In this document: positions 24,768 through 33,157 of the stretch, one piece after another
Layout: each line of letters starts with the position of its first letter
How positions within the stretch are numbered: position 1 is the stretch's first letter
Assembly (NCBI GenBank): GCA_018399955.1
Contig: JAGYNO010000004.1
Coordinates: 1 to 64,000, forward strand
Length of the DNA stretch: 64,000 nt
Source of the DNA: Halanaerobium sp.
GTDB lineage: Bacteria > Bacillota > Halanaerobiia > Halanaerobiales > Halanaerobiaceae
Reading direction: 5' to 3'
Notes under the pieces: generated by a model
What the model saw: only the letters and a program-made list of their open reading frames with translations
Told to the model about the DNA's origin: nothing
Databases searched by the model: none
Made by a program: the position numbers and the translations under genes

Positions 24768-25109
24768 TTATGACCTCGTTATTTTAGCAGTATCAAAACC
24801 AAGTATACTTTCAAGAGTATACAAAACATTTTTTAGAGCTGATTCTACATTAGATACTTTACCACAAATAACTAAGGAACCACTAAAGCGATCAATAAAA
24901 CCTATTTCTACATCAGCGTTTTTAGTTGCTGCATCAGCAGCAATAATTGCCGCCTCACTAGGTGTTATAGTCATAATACCTAGTGCATCACTACTTATAT
25001 TTAAACCTATTTTTTTGTAGATATCATCTGTGGGGTGTGCTATCAAGTGAACCAGGGTGACCTGTTTACCAGGTACATACTCCTGAATTACCCTTTCTTT
25101 TTTTGACAT
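24768..25109 (-). CDS. pduU: BMC shell protein, circularly permuted PduU/EutS type
   Basis: 113-residue BMC-domain hexamer with the PduU/EutS N-terminal extension ([21 protein letters not shown]) that forms a beta-barrel cap over the pore, followed by the permuted BMC fold ([23 protein letters not shown] and [16 protein letters not shown]). GGAGGAG lies before the ATG. The cap barrel is thought to dock partner proteins such as PduV, coded next door. Confidence 0.93.
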   Translation of the reverse strand: MSKKERVIQEYVPGKQVTLVHLIAHPTDDIYKKIGLNISSDALGIMTITPSEAAIIAADAATKNADVEIGFIDRFSGSLVICGKVSNVESALKNVLYTLESILGFDTAKITRS

Positions 25110-25196
25110 ATTATCTCCTCCAGATCGTCCAGCAGCTAAAGACTTACCTTATCGACCACTTATTATCTTTAAACTAAAATAATTATTTTATTATTC

Positions 25197-26435
25197 TTAG
25201 CTTTTATTTTCATTAATAAGATCATTAAGTACATCTTTTATATGATTTTCAACAATTTTTTTGGCTTCTCTTGCGATAACTAACTCTTCATTGGTAGGAA
25301 TTACATAGACATCAACAGCTGAAGAATCTGAACTGATTTTTATTTCTTCTCCTCTGTTATTATTTTTAACTTCATCAATTTCAATACCCAAGTATTCAAG
25401 ATTTTCTAATATTTGAGATCTGACCTCTACTGCATTTTCTCCAATACCTGCAGTAAAAATCAAAAGATCAACTCCACCCATTAAAGCTATATAAGCACCA
25501 ATATATTTTTTTACCCTTCTGCAAAAAATATTAACAGCAAGTTCTGCACGTTTGTTTCCTTTTTCTGCTGCTTCAGCTAATTCTCTAAAATCATTGCTTA
25601 CACCAGAAATACCAAGTACTCCACTTGCTTTATTTAAAGCTTGATCTACTTCTTCAATTGTCATATCTCTTTCTTTCATTATATAAGGAATTATGCCTGG
25701 ATCCAAATCTCCCGGCCGTGTCCCCATAACTAGCCCTTCTAAAGGTGTAAGCCCCATACTTGTATCAACAACTCTACCCTGATCTATGGCCGCCATACTG
25801 GCACCATTACCTAAATGACAGGTAATAATTTTTAATTTATCATAATCTTTATTTAAAATCACAGCTCCCCTCTCAGAAACATATTTATGAGAAGTACCGT
25901 GAAAACCATAGCGGCGAACCCCATTTTCTTCATACCATTCATACGGCAGAGCATAGAGGAATGATTCTGCCGACATTGATTGATGAAAAGCTGTATCAAA
26001 GACTCCAACATCAGGCGTTTTAGGCATCAATTTTTTACTGACTTCAATACCAATTATATTTGCAGGATTATGAAGTGGGGCAAGCTTAATATTTTCTCGG
26101 AGAGCATCTATTACAGCTTTTGTTATTAATACTGAACCTGAAAATTTTTCTCCTGCATGCACAACTCTATGCCCGACAACATTTATCTTATCCATGTTTT
26201 CAATAACTCCATGTTCTCGGCTCTGGAGAATATCTAAGACCATCTCAATTGCTTGATTATGGTCTTTAATATTTTCTTCAATCACAACTTCATCACCATC
26301 AGTATTATGTTTTAAAAATGAAATTTCTTCACCTATCTTTTCAACAAGTCCCTGGGCAGCGACTTTTTCATCTTCCATATTTATCAACTGGTACTTCAAA
26401 GAAGAACTTCCACAGTTTAAAACGAATACATTCAT
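25197..26435 (-). CDS. ackA: acetate/propionate kinase
   Basis: Makes ATP from acyl phosphate and ADP, the energy-conserving step after PduP and PduL. 412 residues with NCGSSSLKYQLI (7-18), VGHRVVHAGEKF, HNPANI, GFHGTSHKYV and the FTAGIGENA motif near residue 325. In Salmonella the equivalent operon gene is pduW; here it lies between pduT and pduU. It may serve both the microcompartment and the lysine operon, since both yield acetyl-CoA-type products. Confidence 0.95.
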   Translation of the reverse strand: MNVFVLNCGSSSLKYQLINMEDEKVAAQGLVEKIGEEISFLKHNTDGDEVVIEENIKDHNQAIEMVLDILQSREHGVIENMDKINVVGHRVVHAGEKFSGSVLITKAVIDALRENIKLAPLHNPANIIGIEVSKKLMPKTPDVGVFDTAFHQSMSAESFLYALPYEWYEENGVRRYGFHGTSHKYVSERGAVILNKDYDKLKIITCHLGNGASMAAIDQGRVVDTSMGLTPLEGLVMGTRPGDLDPGIIPYIMKERDMTIEEVDQALNKASGVLGISGVSNDFRELAEAAEKGNKRAELAVNIFCRRVKKYIGAYIALMGGVDLLIFTAGIGENAVEVRSQILENLEYLGIEIDEVKNNNRGEEIKISSDSSAVDVYVIPTNEELVIAREAKKIVENHIKDVLNDLINENKS

Positions 26436-26449
26436 AAGATCTTTCCCTT

Positions 26450-26998
26450 CTATAATAATGTTTTAAATACATCTTTATCTGGTGAAGAAATAAATACTTT
26501 ATTATACAGCATTCCATTGCCTTTTGTTACAGCTTCACCTGCGTTTAAAGCCTGCTGTACTGAACTAACATCTCCTGTAAAAGTAACATATGCTTTGCCT
26601 CCAAGGCCTGTACCAAGTCTAACCTGGATCAGTTTTACATTAGAAGCCTTTGCAGCAGCATCTGCACCGATAATTGCACTAGGCATAGAAAAATATTCTA
26701 GTACACCAACAGCATTTACATCTTCTATTTCGGTTGTTCCATTAATAGCACTGATTAGATCATTATGAATTCTAGAAACTATCATATCATCTACCAAAAA
26801 TGGCCCTGAAGCTTCTTTACCTGAAGAAATTGATGATTTAACAGCACTAACATCACCAGAAATCAAGATTGTGTATTTACCAGGACAGTTTGGCTGGGCC
26901 AGAATCACATCAACATCTGCAGCTTTTTTCATAACATCTGCCACTTTAATCCCCTGGCTTATGGAATTAAATTCAAGCATGCCAATTGTTCTTATCAT
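26450..26998 (-). CDS. pduT: BMC shell protein PduT, tandem-BMC trimer with Fe-S cysteine
   Basis: 182 residues with two BMC domains in tandem (about 1-88 and 92-182). Cysteine 38 in QPNCPGKYTILISGD is at the position that binds a [4Fe-4S] cluster at the trimer axis in PduT, so it can carry electrons across the shell. Its ATG overlaps the pduS stop codon (ATGA), consistent with function as a pair. Confidence 0.95.
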   Translation of the reverse strand: MIRTIGMLEFNSISQGIKVADVMKKAADVDVILAQPNCPGKYTILISGDVSAVKSSISSGKEASGPFLVDDMIVSRIHNDLISAINGTTEIEDVNAVGVLEYFSMPSAIIGADAAAKASNVKLIQVRLGTGLGGKAYVTFTGDVSSVQQALNAGEAVTKGNGMLYNKVFISSPDKDVFKTLL

Positions 26999-28335
26999 AA
27001 TACCACCTCTGCACTTCTTATAATAACTTTAGTGTTATCTGCTTTCTTTACTGTACCACTTATGCTGGCATGAATGTTAACACTTAAAGCATTTTCTTTT
27101 GCTCTGCCAATTAAGTCTCCTCTTTTAATTTTTTGTCCTTCGCTTACAGCTAATTCAGCAGGAGCCCCGATATGCTGACTTAAAGGAATTATAACCTCAT
27201 TAACTTCTAATTCAACAGAATTATAAAGTTCTTGATGATTGTATTTGCTTAAGTCCAGTCTTGCTATCTGCCTATCTGTTGGTATTTTCCTGTATTCACG
27301 CATCGGATGCGGCTCATACTCAGTTTTGCTGCTTTCATATTTTTCATCAATCTTTTCAATATAATATTCATTAACCAATCTTGGAGATAAAGCCATTGGA
27401 CAAGCATATAACTCACATATTCCACATAAACAGCAGAGCTGTGCTGATTCAAAAATCTCAGCTGAATCTACCTCTTCATAGGCTAAGGCTCTCATAATCC
27501 TATGCGGCTCTAGACCATGACCATTTAAATAACGTGGACAGTATTCTGTACAGAGAGTACACTGTATACAGGCAGCTTTGGCTTTATTTTTTATATGCTC
27601 CATACTCTGCTGGTTTCTCTCAATAACAAATTGATCTTTTGGCAGGATAATTATTGATCCATCTGTTTTTGTAATTACAGCATTATCAATATCTTCATCT
27701 TCAACTAAATTATCTCCCATCATAGGACCTCCGAGAATTACTGCAAATTCATTAAGAGTACTGCCACCTGCAGCATTAATACATTCACGGACAGGTGTAC
27801 CTATTGGAACTTTTACAATCCTTGGCTCATTAACTTCTGCCAAAACAGAGACATATTTATCTATTACAGGCTTATCCTGATCTGCTCGATAACTATTGTA
27901 AATAGTCCCAATATTGGTGACTACACAGCCAACCTCCAATGGAATTCCCATTTCAGGTACTACTCTTCCGGTAATATCTAAAACCATTGTATGTTCATCA
28001 CCTGCAGGATAAAAACTATCCATTAAGAAAAATTCTATATTATAGCCTTTATCCTCTACAACTCTTTTTAAACAGGCATATTCATTTTCATATTTTCTTT
28101 TCAGAGCAAAGACTGTCTTGTCGACCCCAATGCTCTCTGCTACCATTTTTACACCCTCTACTATTTCTGCTGGAAAATGACTCATCAGAAATTTATCAGA
28201 GCGCAGTAATGGCTCACACTCAGCTCCATTTATTATTAAATATTCAGCTTCACAGTTATATTTAACGTGAGAGGGAAAACCGGCACCGCCGGCTCCAACC
28301 ACTCCCGCTGCTGCTATTTTATCAATAAGGCTCAT
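26995..28335 (-). CDS. pduS: PduS, flavin/Fe-S cobalamin reductase (RnfC-like)
   Basis: 446 residues. A glycine-rich FMN/NADH-binding segment GVVGAGGAGFP (11-21), an Nqo1/RnfC-like core, a SLBB-like region, and two [4Fe-4S] motifs: C256-x2-C259-x2-C262-x3-C266 and C301/302, C304, C307, C312. The C-terminus has a biotinyl/RnfC-type lid (QHIGAPAELAVSEGQKIKRGDLIG). The family reduces cob(III/II)alamin for readenosylation and may oxidise NADH. It sits directly after pduP, where pduQ is normally found in between. Confidence 0.95.
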   Translation of the reverse strand: MSLIDKIAAAGVVGAGGAGFPSHVKYNCEAEYLIINGAECEPLLRSDKFLMSHFPAEIVEGVKMVAESIGVDKTVFALKRKYENEYACLKRVVEDKGYNIEFFLMDSFYPAGDEHTMVLDITGRVVPEMGIPLEVGCVVTNIGTIYNSYRADQDKPVIDKYVSVLAEVNEPRIVKVPIGTPVRECINAAGGSTLNEFAVILGGPMMGDNLVEDEDIDNAVITKTDGSIIILPKDQFVIERNQQSMEHIKNKAKAACIQCTLCTEYCPRYLNGHGLEPHRIMRALAYEEVDSAEIFESAQLCCLCGICELYACPMALSPRLVNEYYIEKIDEKYESSKTEYEPHPMREYRKIPTDRQIARLDLSKYNHQELYNSVELEVNEVIIPLSQHIGAPAELAVSEGQKIKRGDLIGRAKENALSVNIHASISGTVKKADNTKVIIRSAEVVL

Positions 28336-28382
28336 ATTACAACCCCTCTCAATACCTTAATCAAAGATCGTTCAACTCCTAT

Positions 28383-29774
28383 TTAAATGATAGAGAATCC
28401 ATCTACTAAAATACATCTTCTCTGCCTTGTAAATGTTCTGGCACAGGTTATACCTTCACCAGTTGGACCGGCAATAGTAAATGAACTAAATCCTTCTCCA
28501 CCTGCACCTAAACCAGCAAATGATGGTGCATTTTTTACATAAATAGTAGTGCCAATTCTCTTAGCAAATGCTGTTAGATTATCAACATTTTTTGAGTGGA
28601 TCATTGCAGAATGACGATTACCGTTTTCAATTTTCACACCCATATCCATTGCTTCTTTAAAATCTTTAGCACGGACCAGTGGAATTACCGGCATCAATTG
28701 TTCTTTAAGTACCAGTGGATGATCAATATCTACATCAATTAAAACCATTCTTAAATCTTGATCTATTGCTTCAATTCCTGCTTTTTCTAAAATATATGCA
28801 GCATCTTTACCAACTAAAGCTTTATTTATTGAACCATCTTCATCAATAATTACTCTTTCTAATGGTTTAGGATCTTTGACAAGCTGTACGCTTTCTTCCA
28901 GTAAACATTCAATTAACTTATCCGCAATACAGTCTAAAGCAACAATTGCTTTTTCCGAAGTGCATAAAAGATTATTATCCATTGCTGCACCTCTCACAAT
29001 ATCATTAGCAACTTTAGGAAAATCAACAGTATCATCTACTAATACTGGGGGATTTCCAGCTCCTGCACCTATCGCTTTTTTACCTGAAGATAATGCAGCT
29101 CTAACAACACCATGTCCACCTGTTGCTACTATCATTTCAATTCTATCATCTTTCATACATCTTTCAACAGTCTGTAATGTTGGTTCTGCAACTGCTGTAA
29201 TAAGGTTTGCTGGACCACCTGCATCAATAATAGCTTTGTTTATTGCTTTTATTGCATATAGTGATACTTTTTTTGCATTAGGATGGGGATTAAACACAAC
29301 ACTGTTGCAGGCTGCAATCATGCTAATTGCATTATTAATCACCGTTTCACTTGGATTTGTAGAAGGAGTAATAGAGCATATTACCCCAAATGGTGCCTGT
29401 TCAACAATTGCAAGTCCCAATTTTCCACTATAAGCTTCAGTAGTTAATATTTCTGTCCCTGGAGTTTTATCAATAGCCAGCTGATTTTTAATAACTTTAT
29501 CTTCACAGCGGCCCATACCTGTCTCTTCTTCTGCCATTACAGCCATTTTTTCTACATGGTTATGCAGCTCTTTTCTAACAGCTGTAATTAGCGGTTCTCT
29601 TTCTTCAATTGAAAATTTAGACTGCAGCTCTTTTTGAGCTTTTTTAGCTTCACTTATAGCTTCTTCCATTGTGCTGAAAACTCCATAATCTCCGGAAGAA
29701 CCTGAAGGCTTTTGGTCTAGTTCCTTTAGCACTTTATTTATTATTTGCGAAAGCTCTTCTTTATTGAAATCCAT
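28383..29774 (-). CDS. pduP: CoA-acylating aldehyde dehydrogenase, PduP
   Basis: Oxidises propionaldehyde (or a related aldehyde) to acyl-CoA with NAD+. 463 residues; the catalytic cysteine is C271 in NNLLCTSEKAIVAL, with the FGVICSITPSTNPSETV cofactor segment near residue 129. Residues 1-19 (MDFNKEELSQIINKVLKEL) form the encapsulation helix, followed by a Ser/Gly linker before the enzyme proper, as in PduP of enteric bacteria. Confidence 0.95.
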   Translation of the reverse strand: MDFNKEELSQIINKVLKELDQKPSGSSGDYGVFSTMEEAISEAKKAQKELQSKFSIEEREPLITAVRKELHNHVEKMAVMAEEETGMGRCEDKVIKNQLAIDKTPGTEILTTEAYSGKLGLAIVEQAPFGVICSITPSTNPSETVINNAISMIAACNSVVFNPHPNAKKVSLYAIKAINKAIIDAGGPANLITAVAEPTLQTVERCMKDDRIEMIVATGGHGVVRAALSSGKKAIGAGAGNPPVLVDDTVDFPKVANDIVRGAAMDNNLLCTSEKAIVALDCIADKLIECLLEESVQLVKDPKPLERVIIDEDGSINKALVGKDAAYILEKAGIEAIDQDLRMVLIDVDIDHPLVLKEQLMPVIPLVRAKDFKEAMDMGVKIENGNRHSAMIHSKNVDNLTAFAKRIGTTIYVKNAPSFAGLGAGGEGFSSFTIAGPTGEGITCARTFTRQRRCILVDGFSII

Positions 29775-29799
29775 TCTCTTACCTCCTTAAAAATATCTA

Positions 29800-30216
29800 T
29801 CAACTATTGGTATAACGGTTATTAAAGAATTCCACTCCTGCCTCAGCTACTGACATATCTTCTTCAACTGAACCACCACTAACCCCTATAGCTCCAACAA
29901 CTTCTCCATTTGCTTTTAATGGAAATCCACCACCAAAAAGTACGATATCATCACAGGCAGTATCTATTCCATACAGCATTTTCCCCGGCTGAGAAAGTTC
30001 ACCTAATTCATCACTTCTCATTTTTAAAGCATAAGCTGTATAAGCTTTGGCCTGAGAAATTTTTATACTAACAGGAAGTGCGTTATCCATTTTTTTAAAG
30101 GTAATTAATCTTCCATCATCACCTACGACTGAAATAATCATCGGCACATTAATCTGCTCTGCTTTTTCCAAGCACTTTTCAGATATTTTTTCAGCAATAT
30201 TAAGATTAATTTTCAT
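29800..30216 (-). CDS. GlcG/HbpS-like protein, stand-alone PduO C-terminal domain
   Basis: 138 residues (start ATG at 30216, TGAGGAA 8 bases upstream; the earlier GTG at 30231 lies inside the upstream gene). The GlcG/HbpS fold shows in the AEKISEKCLEKAEQINVPMIISVVGDDG segment and the GGFPLKANGEVVGAIGVSGG motif. In Salmonella PduO this domain, which binds heme, is fused behind the adenosyltransferase; here it is a separate gene placed just after it, 1 base past its stop. Confidence 0.9.
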   Translation of the reverse strand: MKINLNIAEKISEKCLEKAEQINVPMIISVVGDDGRLITFKKMDNALPVSIKISQAKAYTAYALKMRSDELGELSQPGKMLYGIDTACDDIVLFGGGFPLKANGEVVGAIGVSGGSVEEDMSVAEAGVEFFNNRYTNS

Positions 30217-30217
30217 T

Positions 30218-30784
30218 TTAATATTCCTCACTTTCTAAGATGTTACAGACTTTTTCTGTAACTAATTCAATTAAATATCTTTGGTCAGATGTCCTGCTTA
30301 AAATATAGATCAAATCAGATAATCTATTTACATAACTGTGGACCAACTCAGAAAACTCTACACCTTCTATTAATTCTGCAGAAGCCATTCTTCGTTCAGC
30401 TCTTCTGCAGATAGTTCTACAAATATCAAGGTAACTTCCTAATTCACTCTGCCCTGGTATTGTAAAACCATCAAAATCAAAATTAGCCTGATAATAATCT
30501 AACCTTTTGTCAATATAATCCAAATCTTCTTGAGTGATTCTCTTTTTGTATTTTTTTTGACGTGAAGCCAATTCTGCCGATAAAATGAACAAATCTTTCT
30601 GCACATGACAGATGACATCTTCGATATCCTGATAGGGACATTTGACACGGATTAAACCAAGCCATGAATTTAACTCATCTACAACACCATAAGCTTCAAC
30701 TTGTGGATCAGATTTTAAAACTCTTTCTCCACTCAAAAGACTTGTCTTCCCTTTATCACCTCTTTTGGTAGCAATAGAAGACAA
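30218..30784 (-). CDS. pduO: PduO-type ATP:cob(I)alamin adenosyltransferase
   Basis: Converts cob(I)alamin to adenosylcobalamin for the dehydratase. The PduO hallmark TKRGDKGKTSLLSGERVLKSD is near the N-terminus, and CRRAERRMASAE with YVNRLSDLIYILSR near the C-terminus contributes the active site. The start is a TTG at 30784, 8 bases from AGGAGG; the frame's GTG touches that site. 188 residues, the adenosyltransferase domain only, the GlcG part being coded separately downstream. Confidence 0.93.
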   Translation of the reverse strand: MSSIATKRGDKGKTSLLSGERVLKSDPQVEAYGVVDELNSWLGLIRVKCPYQDIEDVICHVQKDLFILSAELASRQKKYKKRITQEDLDYIDKRLDYYQANFDFDGFTIPGQSELGSYLDICRTICRRAERRMASAELIEGVEFSELVHSYVNRLSDLIYILSRTSDQRYLIELVTEKVCNILESEEY

Positions 30785-30796
30785 AGTTACCACCTC

Positions 30797-31072
30797 CTAA
30801 AAACTCGACTCGTCGAGTTCAATTTCATCAATAATTCCTATTATGGCATGATCTATAGGACTGTTTTTCAGGTGGTCAGTTAAACGGGCTGAACTTCCTT
30901 TAACTACAAGTACTGTTTCTCCAATACCTGCGCCAACACTGTCAACTGCTACCACACATTTATCTTTTCTAAATTCTTCAAATTGTGGACAAACAATAAG
31001 CAGCTTTGTACCCACTAATCCCTCGTCTTTCTGAGTAGCAACTACATTTCCAACTACTTTTGCTATGAACAT
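30797..31072 (-). CDS. pduN: BMC vertex protein, EutN/CcmL/PduN family
   Basis: 91-residue pentameric shell protein that closes the vertices. The family pattern MFIAKVVGNVVATQKDEGLVG, the VAVDSVGAGIGETVLVVKGSSAR motif and IIGIIDEIEL near the end are all present. It overlaps the 3' end of the preceding gene by 10 bases. Confidence 0.95.
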   Translation of the reverse strand: MFIAKVVGNVVATQKDEGLVGTKLLIVCPQFEEFRKDKCVVAVDSVGAGIGETVLVVKGSSARLTDHLKNSPIDHAIIGIIDEIELDESSF

Positions 31073-31887
31073 ATTATCATCCCTTTATTTTCTGCAATAT
31101 CCCTAGCATATGGTGTAATTACAGCATCTTCTCTTACCTGAACTACCTCTATATGCTCTGCCAAAGGATTAATTTCTCTATAAGTAATCACTTTACTATC
31201 TAAAAAAACCGTATTTTTATCTGTTGATTTATTTATCTTGTCATTTTCTATTTTAAATTCATGATCAAAATTATCATTCTGAGTAATGTTAGAATCAAAT
31301 ATTTTTAATGCTGTATCTGTGATTTTTAAAGCATCAATAACTTTTATGCCATAACTCTGTAATTTTGCCAGATGTTGTTGATTATCTGCTAAAAGTGGTT
31401 CCGGCAGTTTATTTAAACCAAATTCCTGCCAGCCTTCTCCATTTAAATCAGCTGCGTTTTTAGCTGCAATAACTGGAAGCCCTAAAATTAATGATTTAAA
31501 AATATAATAAATAACATCTGTATCTAAAAAATGAGAAGCAAGCTTTGCAGCAGAATTCATAGTTAAGATAGGAACTATTACTAAATCTCTATCTTTAATA
31601 TTAGTCAGAGCAGATTTTGCATCTACTATTTGAGCTCCTAATTCTGCAGCAATATTTTGACAATCTAAAACTTCTTCTGCACTTTCTGAAAAAATTAACT
31701 GCCAATCTATTTCAAATTTATTATCAAGATTTTTAAGCTGATTAATACTTTTTTGATAATCAATTTTACCACCTGTAAAAACAGCGGTAATCTTCTTTTT
31801 GCTGATATTTGTTTTTTGATCTAAATTTAGTGCATTTAAAACTTCTTTTACAATTCTACTTATCAATTCAACACTTACTTCAGCCAT
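31063..31887 (-). CDS. flavoprotein-like microcompartment protein with N-terminal encapsulation helix
   Basis: 274 residues, function unknown. Residues 1-20 (AEVSVELISRIVKEVLNALN) match the encapsulation-helix pattern of the operon's enzymes, so it is a probable cargo. The central part (about 30-190) has a flavoprotein-like alternation (KITAVFTGG, IVDAKSALTNIKDRDLVIVPILTMNSAAKLAS, LPVIAAKNAADL). The C-terminal 45 residues carry VVQVREDAVITPYARDIAENK, resembling a motif found in other microcompartment-associated proteins. It occupies the place of pduM relative to pduN. Whether it is a distant PduM or another protein is open. Confidence 0.6.
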   Translation of the reverse strand: MAEVSVELISRIVKEVLNALNLDQKTNISKKKITAVFTGGKIDYQKSINQLKNLDNKFEIDWQLIFSESAEEVLDCQNIAAELGAQIVDAKSALTNIKDRDLVIVPILTMNSAAKLASHFLDTDVIYYIFKSLILGLPVIAAKNAADLNGEGWQEFGLNKLPEPLLADNQQHLAKLQSYGIKVIDALKITDTALKIFDSNITQNDNFDHEFKIENDKINKSTDKNTVFLDSKVITYREINPLAEHIEVVQVREDAVITPYARDIAENKGMIICS

Positions 31888-31907
31888 ATTCTTACCTCCA
31901 TCTTCAA

Positions 31908-32735
31908 CTAACTGCAGTAAAAGGCAATACCGAGGGGAGTTACCAGTAATGTCTGTGAAGGTTTAACGATTTTTAAACCCGTTCTATCTGCAAGTACATT
32001 TTCTATGCCGTTAATAGCACTTGTCCCACCAACAAGATAAACTGTTTCTGCCTTGTATTTTCCTATATGATTATTAATAATTGAAGCAATTTTTTCTATA
32101 ACTGGTATTACCATCGGAAAAATTTCTGCCTGATGTTCAGGAGATCTTTTCATCTTTTCTGCTTCTTCAACACTAATTTTTAAACCACCAGCTATAACGA
32201 GATTTAAATGTGTACCTCCAGTTGCTTCATCTGCAGTATAAACTACCTCACCTTCTTGGAGAATAGATATTCCTGTTGTTCCACCACCAATATCAACAAC
32301 TACTCCTCTTTCTATACCAAGTACAGCTGCTGCTGCAGTTGGTTCATCAACAACATTTGTGACTTGAAAACCTGCACCTTGAACTACATTTTTAAAGGTA
32401 TCTATGTCTCTATCACCAGTACCTGGTGGTACGGCAGTTGCAGCATATTCAATATTCCTATTTAATATGCTTTCTAATTCTAATTTCATATTTTTTACTA
32501 TTTTCATAGCTCCTAGATAATCTACAACCAATCCATCTCTAATAACTGTTCCTTCTGTGCTGGAAGCTAAAAGAGGCTTATTTTGTTCATCAAGTAGAGT
32601 TAAAACAAGATTTGCTGTACCAAGATCAATTCCTGCTTTAATTTTACCCTCATAAGCTAAATTTTTTGGTTTATTTTTAATTAAATCTGCTAGTAAATCT
32701 AAAGTATAGTTAGCTTTCTCAACAAATTTATCCAT
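31908..32735 (-). CDS. eutJ: EutJ-like actin-fold ATPase/chaperone
   Basis: 275 residues of the Hsp70/actin ATPase fold: phosphate-1 loop GIDLGTANLVLTLLDE (about 35-50), VDEPTAAAAVLG and GVVVDIGGGTTGISIL (about 145-160), and VYLVGGTSAINGIENVL for the adenosine motif. EutJ proteins occur in ethanolamine and some propanediol compartments as putative chaperones; the mechanism is not established. Its start is 93 bases after the upstream shell gene, with a strong hairpin in the gap. Confidence 0.9.
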   Translation of the reverse strand: MDKFVEKANYTLDLLADLIKNKPKNLAYEGKIKAGIDLGTANLVLTLLDEQNKPLLASSTEGTVIRDGLVVDYLGAMKIVKNMKLELESILNRNIEYAATAVPPGTGDRDIDTFKNVVQGAGFQVTNVVDEPTAAAAVLGIERGVVVDIGGGTTGISILQEGEVVYTADEATGGTHLNLVIAGGLKISVEEAEKMKRSPEHQAEIFPMVIPVIEKIASIINNHIGKYKAETVYLVGGTSAINGIENVLADRTGLKIVKPSQTLLVTPLGIAFYCS

Positions 32736-32777
32736 ATAAGTTATAATCCTCCATCAAAGATTAAAAACATTTTTTTT

Positions 32778-32808
32778 ATCCCCCTTCAAAATTATGATGA
32801 AGGGGGAT
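32778..32808 (-). other. strong intra-operon hairpin between pduJ and eutJ, without a T-run
   Basis: ATCCCCCTTCA and TGAAGGGGGAT pair over 11 bases with a 9-base loop. On the coding strand the hairpin is followed by AAAAAAAATG, not T, so it is unlikely to terminate; a role as an RNA processing or 3'-end stabiliser for the upstream shell/enzyme cistrons is more plausible. Confidence 0.6.
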
Positions 32809-32828
32809 TATTTATATATAATAGGATC

Positions 32829-33137
32829 TTATAATTGTGATTCGTCTAATTCTTCTTCTGCTAATAATTTAGGTAGAAGTGTTTCTACATCTTGATGTGG
32901 TCTTGGAATTACGTGAACTGAAATTAATTCTCCAACTCTACCTGCTGCTGCTGCACCTGCATCAGTAGCAGCTTTAGTTGCTCCAACATCACCTTTTACC
33001 ATAACAGTGATTAAACCTGAACCTATTTTTTCATAGCCTATTAGTTTAACATTAGCTGCTTTTACCATTGCATCAGCAGCTTCAACTGCTCCAATAAACC
33101 CTTTAGTTTCAATAAGACCTAAAGCTTCACCGTTCAT
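32829..33137 (-). CDS. pduJ: BMC-H shell hexamer, PduJ/PduA type
   Basis: 102 residues, near-identical in pattern to the pduA product at 40222: [39 protein letters not shown]-type fold and [15 protein letters not shown] at the end of the BMC domain, plus a short acidic tail (EEELDESQL). Assigned as PduJ by position after pduK. Good AAGGGGG site 9 bases before the ATG. Confidence 0.92.
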   Translation of the reverse strand: MNGEALGLIETKGFIGAVEAADAMVKAANVKLIGYEKIGSGLITVMVKGDVGATKAATDAGAAAAGRVGELISVHVIPRPHQDVETLLPKLLAEEELDESQL

Positions 33138-33157
33138 TTTTGTATTCCCCCTTCTAT

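Noticed and set aside
28876-29433. Plus-strand reading frame of 185 residues inside pduP
   Set aside because: Antisense shadow of the conserved catalytic domain of pduP; no start signals.
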